Shown here: positions 50,104 through 61,571 of the stretch, in pieces
Numbering within the stretch: position 1 is the stretch's first letter
Layout of the letters: every line of letters begins with the position of its first letter
Program-made: the position numbers and the translations under genes
Origin: Phallusia mammillata
Taxonomy: Eukaryota; Chordata; Ascidiacea; Phlebobranchia; Ascidiidae
NCBI GenBank assembly: GCA_003260075.1
Contig: QLIY01000588.1
Coordinates: forward strand, 38,767-102,766
Direction of reading: 5' to 3'
DNA: 64,000 nt
Notes under the pieces: model-generated
Told to the model about the DNA's origin: nothing
The model's input: only the letters and a program-made list of their open reading frames with translations
Databases searched by the model: none

Positions 50104-50767
50104 CATCATATCATATCGGGCTAGTTGTCCGGGCCAAGCTGACTATGCTCCTCCACACCTCCCTGTCCGCCATTGCACCGCTTAGATCTTCGGGCCGAAT
50201 ACCGGCATCCTCGGCCAACTGTTGTATGTATGTCTTGTACGGTCGGCCGGGTCTAGCTCTTCCTTGCGTTGGTGTCCATAAAATCAGATCACTTATAACT
50301 TCTTCTTTACTTCTGTGGCGATGTCCAGCGAATCTCATCCTCCTTTCTTTTATCACTGATGTTAGTTTAGACAAGTTGCCGTACAGAAGCTTATTGGGTG
50401 GATGGGTCTTCCAGTTAATGTTTAAGACGGCACGGAGCATTCTAGTGTATGTCCCATCTAGTTTCTTTTCCAGTTTTTTTGTTAGGGTCCAGGCTGATGA
50501 TCCATAGAGCAGTACAGTTTCAACCACGGCTCTAAAAAGTTTTTTTTAAGTTGTTCAGACAGCGATGATTCCCAAATAGTTCTTAGCCGATTAAGTGCAC
50601 GCCAAGCCTTTGCTATTCTAATGAGCACATCTTTTTCTGTCGTGGCAATGCGGCTACCCAGATATTCGAAGTCATCTACCTGCTTGAGAATTGTTCTCTT
50701 CAATGTTTCTATTTGCCCCTTTTGATGATAGCAAATATATTCTGTTTTGGTTGCGTTCGTATGCAAT
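50104..50767 (-). mobile_element. 5'-truncated LINE with 11-bp target-site duplication
   Basis: A non-LTR retrotransposon fragment on the minus strand. It encodes the C-terminal part of a reverse transcriptase polyprotein (ETVLLYGSSAWTL, then LDGTYTRMLRAVLNI and GRARPGRPYKTYIQQL), characteristic of LINE endonuclease-reverse transcriptases after the catalytic core. The catalytic domain itself is absent, as expected of a 5' truncation. One extra A in an A-run near 50540 shifts the frame, so it is dead. CTGATATTAAT flanks both sides (50093-50103 and 50768-50778). The 3' end has a short GATATGATATGATGATT tail instead of poly-A. Clade not assigned. Confidence 0.88.
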
Positions 50768-50778
50768 CTGATATTAAT

Positions 50779-52020
50779 ACATGTTCAATATCAAATGTAT
50801 CGCCAAATTCTCGTCATTTGGTTGCCCTGTGGTACTAACAGCACGATTTAAAAAATCTTTTTACAAGACAACGTCGTCCGTTTCGCTGACCTGTTTTATG
50901 TTATGATCATTATCAAACATCAGTTATAGGCTACTTACCTCACACAAAACATGTTTGTTTTCACAGTTCCTTCAACAATATAATTTGGTGCTGGTAATAG
51001 TTTTGCATCAATGTGTAGCTTCGGAATCTATATGGCAACTAAAACAAACAAAAACAAAATCTCTGCAATTACTTAACCAAGACAAGTATTGCTACAAAAA
51101 AAGTTTTTGTTAAGTTTTGTAACATCTGCCTTGACATAACCTGCATTGGGACTTTGATTTATCGAAAAAAGCTTGGACGTAGTTCAGATTTTTTTGGAGC
51201 AAACTATATGCTTTATTTAGCCACGTCTTGACAATAGACAAACTTTTTGGTGGATAGATAAAGACATTTGTTGGGTATTAACACAGTGCTGTTGTATTTC
51301 TAATCTTCAGCTTTTGCCAAAATCTTATTTTTTAACAGAAGTCGTTCCTACTTATTAACAAGTTGTGTTTAAGGTATTTGTGCTTAAAAAATTAAGCTGT
51401 CCACGTGCTGACGAAAGTCTGCCGCCATTTTGTTAAATGTTAACCTGTTGAAATAAGACTGCTCTAAATTTTTGCCTTTATTTTTACAGAGCGCAACTGG
51501 TTTAGAACATTTTCCAACGCTGCTTTTAGTGCTGACTGACTTGTTGATATGTAACTCGATTCTGTTTCTGTCACATCTTAAGTGTGGCGAGAGGGGAGAT
51601 ATTTCACGATGACACATGAGGCGCAACTAATGCGCAAGGCTTGTTGTGTTACAGCATTACCAAGTGGGGTTCTTAAATCTAAATAGTTACCGCTAGTAGC
51701 ATTGTGCAGCACCACTGTTCCCACTGCAATAAGATTTTAAACGCAAAATGCACAAAATGGTAGGATTGTATGTCAAGAGTTGTTCAAAAACGTGTATAAA
51801 AATTGAAAATTTATTCTAAAAATTAACTTATCTATTTAGATACAGTTTCGGTTTTGGTTATAATATACCATTTAGACTAGTTGTTTTTTTAAATTAGGAT
51901 CTGGGATTGAATTTGAAAGTATTGTTGGTTTAACTTTTTAATTTGTATGTTTTTTTTAATAATTTTGCAACTTTTACTTGATTATTTAGTAACAAATGTA
52001 TGTACAATGTCCTGTAAATG
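50779..52020. other. No gene recognised
   Basis: AT-rich sequence. One minus-strand frame at 51384-51626 has no recognisable motif. Confidence 0.55.
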
Positions 52021-52024
52021 ATAG

Positions 52025-52451
52025 TGTAGGGGTTATAGTCCTGATGACGTCGTACTTATTACTACAGAAGTATCTTTCGCTGTAGATGTTTTACACCCTT
52101 AGGTCCTTGGCTGTCTGAGCTACTGCTTGTCTGGGCTTAGTCCAATATATTGGACGGCGTTGAACGTTAAAGTTAGTTTATTGAGTTAGCTAGTAGCATC
52201 GCCGACATTGTTAGAGTGAGAGAGGGCTAGCCTCTGATTCTAATGTCGTTACAACACACGTGAATATATATTGGCAAAGGTGACGATGACGCAACTGTAC
52301 AATCGTGCTTAAGGTGTTAAACAGCGACAACTGACAATTGAGGTCGAGTACTGAAAAGGTGACGATGACGAAATAAAACGTTCATGCAATCACAGTCACT
52401 CGTACGATATTATACGCGCTTATGTATTACTTCAATACACGATACTCCACA
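52025..52451 (+). mobile_element. Solo LTR of a retrotransposon, 427 bp
   Basis: Begins TGTAGGGG and ends CTCCACA, the TG...CA inverted termini of a long terminal repeat, and is flanked by ATAG on both sides (52021-52024 and 52452-52455), a 4-bp duplication. AATAAA at 52372-52377 would be the R-region polyadenylation signal and fixes the plus orientation. The word AGGTGACGATGACG occurs twice inside. No second LTR, primer-binding site or gag/pol sequence adjoins, so it is a recombined solo copy. Ty3-like by duplication size, but not proven. Confidence 0.72.
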
Positions 52452-52457
52452 ATAGCA

Positions 52458-52520
52458 ATTGTATTTATATAATATGTTATTGTATTTATATAATATGTTA
52501 TTGTATTAATATAGTATGTT
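52458..52520. repeat. Three-copy 21-bp tandem repeat
   Basis: The unit ATTGTATTTATATAATATGTT is repeated exactly twice (52458-52478, 52479-52499), then once with two changes (52500-52520). It abuts the right flank of the solo LTR. Confidence 0.9.
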
Positions 52521-54015
52521 GTATATTGTTAGCGTGATACCAAATGTTATTACAAAACAAGGCAAAACACAGAAAGAAAAGCAATTTTAACCAAACGTAT
52601 CATTAAGCAGGATTATATACTATTTTTTTATTGTACGTTTTTGATTTGTTTTAGGGTGTAACCTTGACCTTGAAGGGATAGAAAGAGATTACCACGTAGT
52701 TGACACGAGAAACGTCTTGCATGCGGTCAGTACAAACATTTCATGCTTTTTTGCTCGTGTCTTTTTAATAGCATTGGTCAGTGTTATTAAGTTTTTGAGT
52801 TAAGTTTTTTTGTCATGTTCCACCTTGCAACCTTTGCTGTCTGTATTGAACTTGTAGATGTGATCGTTTATGTAGCCGTATAGTTGATCTGCAGCGCACT
52901 TTATGGCGTGGAAACTATGGGTGTTGTAGGGTTTTGAACAAAAGTTGATAAAGCACAAGTTGGTGCATTTCAACTTTTCCAATCCGTCAAAAAATTTTCA
53001 TGACACGTTAATCAGCAACTCATAAGCCTTGTCCAAATAACTTATTAGGGTTTTAATGAACAAACTTGAGTTTGGGGGACATTATTTGATGTTTACAAAT
53101 GCTTGGTAAGAGGTTTTAGGCTTCTCTGCAAATGTATCGCCACTGCCCTGCTAGCATCAATGGTCTTGATTATTGCCGGACCAAAGAGTAATATACAGCT
53201 TAAACTTGTATTTGTGCAAAATAATTTTTCCGGATTTCAACAATCTGAAGAACTCTGCACAATTTTAAAATAAAATCTGTCGAACTGTTGAGATATTATC
53301 AGCACATGAGTACGACCTTCTAAATGTCACCCCGGTGAGCTTCCCACGGAAGCAGCGCTACGTCAAAGTTGTTTATTTGTGTAGACACTTTTACGACACA
53401 AACACATGGGTCGCACAGAACCTATCGGACGATTCACACCAAAAACTCTTTGGGTTAAAAAATCGCCTTCATTGTCTTAATGACGTTATCGTAAAAAACG
53501 TTGCCATAAAAAGAACACTACTTTGGAAATATATTGTTACATTGCTATTTCAAAAGTTTGTTAACTGATCGACCTTTTGCACAGTCTTACAGTCTAAGCA
53601 CCGTTCGGGTAGTAGCACAAATACAAGATGGGTGTGTACCATTGGGATTGCCCTTATGTGTATTATGTGTTTTTCCCAACCATGGCTCGAGGTATAATTC
53701 TTACTGCACGTATTTTGAGGTACGCCGAAATAGTGATCTTATATCGACTGGATCGCAAAAACATGTAAATAAAGAAAAATCCCAAGAGCTTGGGATAGGT
53801 TGCAAACGCACAATGAGGTCTTTCAAAGCTGAAGAAATATACTCGAGTAAGCCTTTAGCTATCCAAGTTCAGCCAACACAATAAGCACTACAAGCTGGCC
53901 TGTAATTTGAGATTTTTTTTTACACCATGTTTGTCCAGCAACCAACAGCCTCAGAAGAAAACTATCGTTTGCCGGGATCTACCAAATAGCCGTATCTACC
54001 ACATCAACGTCCATG
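52521..54015. other. No gene recognised
   Basis: Two overlapping plus-strand frames (53335-53568 and 53534-53884) lack motifs and good starts. Nothing else is seen. Confidence 0.5.
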
Positions 54016-54214
54016 CCTAAGACAAGCTTCCCTGGTTGAAATGTTATTGAGTTTTAATAGAGGTTAATTACAATCGTTACCAAACCAAATGCGTTCATCA
54101 TATCCCACAGGGGGGGGGGGCCTAAGACAAGCTTCCCTGGTTGAAATGTTATTGAGTTTTAATAGCGGTTAATTACAATCGTTACCAAACCAAATGCGTT
54201 CATCATATCCCACA
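54016..54214. repeat. 94-bp copies either side of a poly-G seam
   Basis: 54016-54109 and 54121-54214 are identical except for one A/C difference, and are separated by G11 (54110-54120). Same seam signature as at 2.6, 11.4, 20.4 and 40.6 kb. Confidence 0.8.
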
Positions 54215-54841
54215 ACATCAGTTAAAAGTAAAATGTCCATTCATCTTACTTCATAAAAGAAACTACAAATACAGAGAGACGTATACCTGCAACTCATGCA
54301 AATGACAGCAAAGCCATAAAACTAAATCATTAAACACCGCGGTGAGAAATGGAAATTGAATCGTTTGTTTTATGGTTGTTTGTGCATCGCATCCACAATA
54401 GAGACCCGCCGGTGCTTGAGAAGTTACCCCGCGGGCAAAAACGTGAACATCACTTACGTCCGGCTCTTAGCAGTCCAAGGTCGACGTTGTACATTGTCGG
54501 TCAGTCAGCCGCTCAAATAACGTTTCAGCGAGATTCAAGTACAGCTGTAGTGGTAATTTACGATGACGGTAATATGCAAGTCGTTATGTTTGGCCGTTAC
54601 ACTAAGCGCAGATCATGTATTGAACATTTGTGCAGTCAGTTTGACCTTGTTTTATGTATGTCTGTCAATAACAGAAGATAAATTCGTAAATTGACTGCTC
54701 ACGATTTTGGAATCATATTGAAATTTTTTATTGAAGATTTTGCTAATAGACAGAAAAGAAAACACATGTTAAACGCATGTAAAACGCGTCAAAAACTTTG
54801 TTAATTTTGCTTTGCTTGGTGAAGTTTTGGAGCGAGTTGTA

Positions 54842-57800
54842 ATGAGATGTTTACTGATCGTTGCCGCTGTTTTAACCAGCATCGACTTTGTGAAGGCACA
54901 GTTCACCCCAGGTAACTGTATTCTTTCAAGCATTTGGTCTAAGCCATTCAATGCGAAAGTCACCGACTCAGAATAGAATAGTCCAATATATGCCTTAATA
55001 TGATACTCCACAAGAAAAGTTTAGTCTGTTATGTGCTTTAAAGTTTAAAGTTTGAACCATTTGGCGGACGCCCAATGTTTTGCCATGAAAAAATGTTTCA
55101 AGAAAACTGGGAGATAAAACAACAATACAAAGTACAAATAATGGTGTTGCATCCAAAATAAAGCAGGTGTTTTTCAAAGAAATTTTGAAACATTTTTACT
55201 TTTGGATCTTGCGTCTATACTTTTTGTCATGCCAACTTTAATTTTTTTCTGCAGTGTGCACCCCTGGTCTTTGCAATCACAATTCAACGTGTGTTGAGCG
55301 ACCGATGCAACCTGGTGGATTCGTTTGTTTGTGCGCGGATGGTTATCACGGCAGGACCTGCAATAACAGTAAGTGATGCTTTTATTTGAAGCTTAAAGAT
55401 AAAATCACCCAGGTCGTTACCTGGTGAAAAAGACAAATGAACTCTCTAGCAGTCAGAAAAAAGCTGAAGGTGTTTTTATTTGTTTTTCGAGAGAATCAAA
55501 CATTGTTTTCACAGAATCGTAAGAACATTAGTCAAATATTCTTATTCTTCTGAACTTGAACAAATTTATTCAGAAGTGTGCACTCCATTAACGTTTGAAA
55601 TGTAAGCCACAAATGTACAAATATGGGTAGGACGATAGTGCTAAAATTATTATAGTTTTGGAGGCTCAGTTTTTATTATAAGCTCTAAAACGCTGCATGT
55701 CCATAACTTTAATGTCACGTATGAGGTTTATACAGAAATTTCATTAACCTATTAATCAACAAAGTATACCAGGGGTGTCAAACTCGTGGGGTTCGCGGGC
55801 CACATTGCAGTTTGGGAATTATGCCGAGGGCCGCATGTAATTTTTAGTCTAGTTTTATACACTTAAACAACCTTTTCGCTTCGACGACCGCATTGCAGAT
55901 CCTTATTTCTCCAACGGCCGCCAATTATCTGCTGGTTTTTGTTTAAAAATTACAAGAAAAAGGTATATCATATAAATACCATCTACTGACGCCCCAAAAG
56001 CGCAGATTAATTTCCAACTTAATGTACAGATTAAGCTCCACAATGTGAAGACCAGCAGTTTTAACTCTATTATTACGTCATAATCTATATTGTGACGCTT
56101 TTCGTACCTGTTTTTTCGCATTGTTTGCACACAATTAGGCTGGTAATACTCTTTTCAGTAACACAAAATCTGTTTAGGGCAGTTTGAAAACCAAAAGTTT
56201 TGGCAAAGGAGTTTTAATTACATCACGCCTGCCAGTACATATGTTTTAATGTGGCCGTACGGCCGCGCGTTGTGCACCCTTGACTGAAACTTTAAGGAAC
56301 GGTTTAATTACTATCGTTTCTATTCATAACATATTAATTTGTATGTATAAATTAAATTTCGGTAAACGTCTGTTTAAATAATAGCTTTAAACTTGAAAAG
56401 TAAGAAAAATTTAGTATAATTAGATAAAAATCTGACAAAATACTACAATTGTTGTTGACTGTTCGTGGGCCGCCTGCGGCCCGCGGGCCGCGAGTTTGAC
56501 AGGCCTGAAGTATACTATTGTATGAAGAATTAATTAATGATCAGATCATTTGTCATCAAGTAAAAAGACTCGTTGGTTGTAACTGCAAAAAACTGTAAAC
56601 CATGTGCGGTCAAAATATCGAACCGCGATAACCTATCGCAAAATCTGTGTGTGAAAGATAAGGGATAGCATAAGCAAACCAGGACTAACCCCGTCACGTC
56701 ACATCAACCGTTATAACCGTCGTTAACCTGACGTTCCATCATCATATAACCACAACGTCAAGGTGATGTTTCTAAAACAACGGCAACATTGCCGCAATCT
56801 TTGTTTGTTTGTCCACCGAGAACCCTTGACATATGACGTTTTGCCTGCGAACTGACAACAGCTATAAATAAGTGAAACCGCTTTAAACATACGCCATGAA
56901 GCTTGTTACTTATATTTAAAAAACAAAATCGGAAGTCTGGTTTTGAGTACTATCATCATGGAACAAAAAAATTATTGCCGTATGTATTAAAAAAATAACA
57001 TTTAGAGAACATGTATGTACGGTAAATAGATTCTAATACAGATGTTACAACAATTGTATTGTATCACCAGTGTACATTACAAATGCATTCACCTAATGGT
57101 ACAAGCGATTTGGCGGTTTTTATTTTTAATTAAACTCCTTTTTCAACTTTTCTAGTGCTATAGTATGTTGTTCTATTGTATGTAGCGATTGGTGTGCTAA
57201 TTAACGTTCTTGAAAGAGTTGTACAATACATATGTATGTGAGTATATATGTCAAACATGTTAACGTTTGGTTTTTCATTTTCGTTTTTCACAATATCTTT
57301 ATTTATGCTTGTAAACACGGGGAAACTGATATAGCTTCTAAATTAGGGAGGTTAAAATATGACAATAAAGTGTAAAACAACAGTAAAATAAATTGTGCGT
57401 TTTTAAATTGGAGACCAATTTGCCACAAGCAACCGGATTTGACAGCCTGAAAAGCCACTTTAAAATCAATGTTGCGACAATGACACCGGATATAGAGATA
57501 ATGCGTTTCTTATTACATCGTGGGATGACAGGCATGACATTCAGTAACCACCGCCGGCAGATACAGCGAGTGAGGATAACATATGATAAGTGAGAGAACT
57601 TAAATGAAACTTGAGTCCTGGTTGTCATTGTGACGCATAAATCGACCGTGATACGTTAGAACGCACGTAACAAACTGCCTCTAATGAGTTTTGTATTGTC
57701 ATGAGCTAAATTGACGACTTAAACTGCCGAAGAGCTGCAGTGCTTCTAATAGGCAAGTTATGTTTTTCAATAATTGCTAATAAGACAATTGAAATGAACT

Positions 57801-60800
57801 TCAGTTGATGGCACTCTGTATTTATTAGGTTTACTTTAATTACTTCGTTGAATCGTTCTCCATCGTGACAATTTTAATGGCGATCTTATTGGCATGATAT
57901 TGTCAGGTTTAGGTATTTTGTTTGTCAAACTCAAAACTTTTATTATTAGAAACAGACTGCCTTTCATCAAAATACCCTTGCAAAAAAATCAACATGACTT
58001 TTTTAACAAAATACTTGTGTAAGAAGAAAAATTTTATATTGCTGGTCCAATACAATACTTTATAATTGTTTATTTACGTTGCTAATGTTTGTTACATCTT
58101 TCAACATAGATAAATCCGGTACTAAACGTTCTGTCAAACGTTGGACCTGTAATGAAAGCCTGAGTTTAAGATTTCATTTGAGGGTTTCGTTAGACCCAAT
58201 ACATATTCAATGAGCTGCTGTGGAACTCAAGCATAGGCATAATTTTTTTAATGTGTCGACTGATCCGACTTAAAAGGTCTTTTTTCGGACTCAAAAGGAC
58301 AATTTACCATTACCTTTCCGCGTTTAGAACTGCCGGAGGTGGATTGCTTGAGTGACAGAATAATCTTGAGCGTCGACAAAGGTCTAATTGCCGAGGAAGT
58401 GGATTTTGTTGACTCGCGGATTGTTTACCTCGGACTAGACCGCTTCGACCAATCAGATTGCTTGTCACGTGATGAATCCAACCAATTGGTGGTGGAGCTT
58501 CGAATCCCGTTTAGTAAATGCGGAACGATATCAAAAACGGTAAAAATTAAATATAAACCTACTTTGCAATTTAGTTTGTCCTATCTCGATTTATGCAACT
58601 AGCAAACAGCATTTGTCACTTAGATTAAACAAAACTAAGTTTTAAAGCGTCTTAACTGCTAATCACAATTCAAAAAATTCAAATACTGAGATATTCATTC
58701 TTGAATATTAGGAAGGATCAAACCTTGTATACAAGAATCGGTTGTACCTTGACACAACCAGATATCCAGAAGCACAAAGTCAGCACCGTATGATTCTTCT
58801 TGACTGGTCATGCGTTTATTCCAGCAAATATTTTGTGTCGATACCATTCGGAATTCAGCCAGCTGTCAAGTAAGTTATAAATAGTCGAATTTGAATTTTA
58901 TTTGAGAAAAAAGTCGTTGCAGGTTGTAATTTGGGTTTAATTCCACAAGAAATGCACTGTATAAAAGTGGTAGCATTGATTGTATTTTCTCTTATGAAAT
59001 TGACAGGGTATACGTAAGTTTAAAATATCTTTTTTTCAACTGATGATGCGGAACCTGCATGATTTAAACAGATGTATAACTTTAGACAAAAACACTGTTT
59101 AGTAGTGTTATTAAATTTTATCTTTTGGTTGATAAAATAAGGTTAAAAATAGACTGGTTAAAATAGACTGTGAAACAGCTTTCACAAAAAAGACAAAGCA
59201 ACGAAATCCCAAGCAAACATCAACTTTGGGAAGTGTTCTTACCATACTCTCTAAACATATTTGTTATTTCTTCACAGCAAACCGGAACGTCGGGTCGCTT
59301 ACGGCCAGTTTACGGTAGATTTGAGCGTGTTTACCCGCTCGGACTATCTCCCCGCCTCAAGGCTGCGCACCCCTGCCAACATCAGTTCCGGTCAACGACT
59401 TTACACCCAAGTCGAGCTGATGACGTCGCAGCAAAGTGACCTNACTATCTCCCCGCCTCAAGGCTGCGCACCCCTGCCAACATCAGTTCCGGTCAACGAC
59501 TTTACACCCAAGTCGAGCTGATGACGTCGCAGCAAAGTGACCTCGTCGTGACGTACAAGTCGTGCCGGGCAACCAACTCTCCGCTGGAGAGCTTGAACGA
59601 AACTAACTTTTCACATGAATTGATAAATCGCGGGTAAAAATATTCTTGTGATTGTGTTATTCAATCGTTAGGAAAAGCATTTTCATTTTGCTGGATAATT
59701 GGTAAGTCAAAAAAATGCAAAATCAACGTTGGCAAGTTATGGTCACGCCTGGGGCCTATAAATATGGTAGTGCAAGGATTGATGACCTTTGATTCACCGA
59801 TTAATTATCACTCAAACAATAAACAAACAAAACAAACGTTTCGCTGCACGGATTCTTATCAATAAACTAAGCAACCCACAAGTTTCTAAAAATTGGCACG
59901 TTTTTGTGTATTTGGCACAACATCCGCTCGCTACCTATAATAAACACATTTTTTCCTTTTATTTTTTTAGCTGTCCCAGCGATCGCGACCCTACCGTGTC
60001 CCTTATATCGTCAGGATCGAGTACGAAGGCCAGGTTCTCCTTTCGTATGTTTATGTGGTCTGGCGAGAAGATGCCTGTTTACCTCCACTGTGTTGTCACT
60101 ATTTGCAACGTTACTCGGTTTGAAAGTGTACGTTTGGTTTGTATTTTCGAGATAACCTTTGATAATCTGCTAATCTGCTGTCTTTGAAGTAAGTATCCCT
60201 AAGTCAAGGTTCTTAACATTTTGTATCTTGTTTACCCCCTTAACATTTTAAATCTCGAGTTCGAAGATTAAATTTACTCTAACACATAACCTTACTTGAA
60301 TTTCCCTCAAATTGACCACTTTGGGGGTAAAACGACCTTCGGTAAGAAATTGTGCTTTAAACGAAAATAAAAAAACAGTTTGAATGACAGAAATAGCTTT
60401 TTCCATGATACCGGTCTTTGAAGAATATTTATATTTTTTAGGCTTGTCAACCCCCATGCGGCTCAAGTCTTTTGTCTGGTACTCGACTGCGCCGCTCAGC
60501 GGTTGACGATGCAAATCGAGAACCCGACCTATTGTTGGCACTCGGCCCATTTCTCATAGAAGACGATGAAATAATAAACGAAATGAATTACACCGAATCA
60601 AACACTACCCTCCCACCTGAAGTGAGCAAAGCAGCGAACACAGCAGGTAAAATCACAACCAAAGTGCAACCAACGCAGTAAACTAAGAGTATAATTTCGC
60701 ATTAATTTTTAACCTTTAAATAAACTGTGGTATTGAATCATAAATATTTACTTATAGTCTCGAAACCAGAATATTACGTCTTGGCAACTATCGGAGTATT

Positions 60801-60993
60801 TGGAGTTTTGTGCATCATACTTATAAGCGTCCTTGCTTACCGTCGTTACTGGAGAAACGACGGCTACAACATGAAGGGGCGAAATGACATGACGTCACTA
60901 GACGGTGACGTAATGTGTTCGCCGTCACCTTCAGTGAGAACAATTTCACATGGTCGAATAGAAGAAGTGGACAACGCCAGTTTTTCATTTTAA
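54842..60993 (+). CDS. EGF- and ZP-domain type I membrane protein, 8 exons
   Basis: Exons 54842-54911, 55255-55368, 58328-58539, 58712-58869, 59278-59633, 59971-60109, 60442-60646 and 60758-60993. Exon 5 contains a 101-base assembly duplication (59443-59543). Discounting it makes the coding length 1389 nt (462 residues) with all phases consistent. Signal peptide 1-19. One EGF-like module at about 25-59 with six cysteines (CTPGLC to GRTC). A zona pellucida domain at about 64-322, starting VDCLSDRIILSV and ending VYLHCVVTICN, with about ten cysteines. A furin-type site RLRR at 331-334, just after the domain, as needed to release ZP modules for polymerisation. A transmembrane span at about 391-412 and a 50-residue tail. 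ZP proteins build extracellular filaments such as egg coats or apical matrices; which one is unknown. The exon 6 donor (GTTACT) is weak, chosen on phase and ZP spacing. Confidence 0.88.
55770..56507. mobile_element. hAT-type element, 738 bp, in the ZP gene's second intron
   Basis: The left end CAGGGGTGTCAAACTCG and the right end CGAGTTTGACAGGCCTG are inverted repeats, with GC-rich GGGCCGC segments just inside. Flanked by a perfect 8-bp duplication AAGTATAC (55762-55769 and 56508-56515). No transposase frame, so it is non-autonomous. The intact flanks suggest a fairly recent insertion. Confidence 0.92.
56516..58327. other. Remainder of ZP intron 2
   Basis: Intronic sequence with short shadow frames (57338-57628, 57393-57593). 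No nested gene seen. Confidence 0.6.
59343..59543. repeat. Exact 100-bp duplication at an N join inside ZP exon 5
   Basis: 59343-59442 and 59444-59543 look identical and are separated by N59443. As written, the exon is 356 bases; removing 101 gives 255, which fits the incoming phase 2 and outgoing phase 2 exactly. The extra copy is therefore an assembly error and breaks any automatic translation. Confidence 0.93.
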
Positions 60994-61061
60994 GTGTGAC
61001 ATTTTGGTTACAACAATTTGCTTTCAAAACAACATTTGGAAAAATAAGACATCTCATGTTT

Positions 61062-61067
61062 AATAAA
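61062..61067 (+). terminator. Polyadenylation signal of the ZP gene
   Basis: AATAAA about 70 bases after the ZP stop codon. It leaves about 500 bases before the next gene starts, so the open frame at 61124-61393 lies in the intergenic stretch. Confidence 0.6.
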
Positions 61068-61571
61068 AATGACTCAAATTTTGAAACAACAATGCTTTTA
61101 ACTCTGAAACAAAATGTAGGCCTATGATGATTCACGAGCAAAAATTAGTTAAACACGTTTGTTTTAATATTTTTCCATACGACCTAGAAAGTATCCTTTT
61201 CTCTGTGATCCACGTTTTTGTTTTGTTTTTGCTTCGTTTATTTTGCACGCTTTTATTATTTCATTTTTACTGTGTTGTTTGCACACGTAACACGATCAAC
61301 ACAATTTATTCAGTTTTTACCGCCAGTCAACTTGAAAATGTTATCTTTTTGGTGGAAGTCGTACCGTTAGACGGCGCTAGGGCGCAAAGATGATTGACAG
61401 CAACGTACCATAATTACTAAGCAGAAAAGTTGATTTGAGTTAGCTAGCGTTATGACGTAGTTCCGTAGAAGAGTGATGTTAAGTTATATGACTGTTATTT
61501 CGACTTCTTAAGTTCGAGAATTTAAAAGGTTTTTGTATTTTTCGTCTTTAACAAATAAATAACAGAAACAA

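Noticed and set aside
50145-50507. 120-codon plus-strand frame
   Set aside because: Antisense shadow of the LINE reverse-transcriptase fragment.
54349-54681. 110-codon frame just upstream of the ZP gene
   Set aside because: No motif, and the ZP gene has its own signal peptide exon at 54842; more likely promoter or chance.
61124-61393. 89-codon hydrophobic frame between the ZP and NAAA genes
   Set aside because: Follows the ZP polyadenylation signal, has no family motif and looks like AT-rich intergenic sequence.
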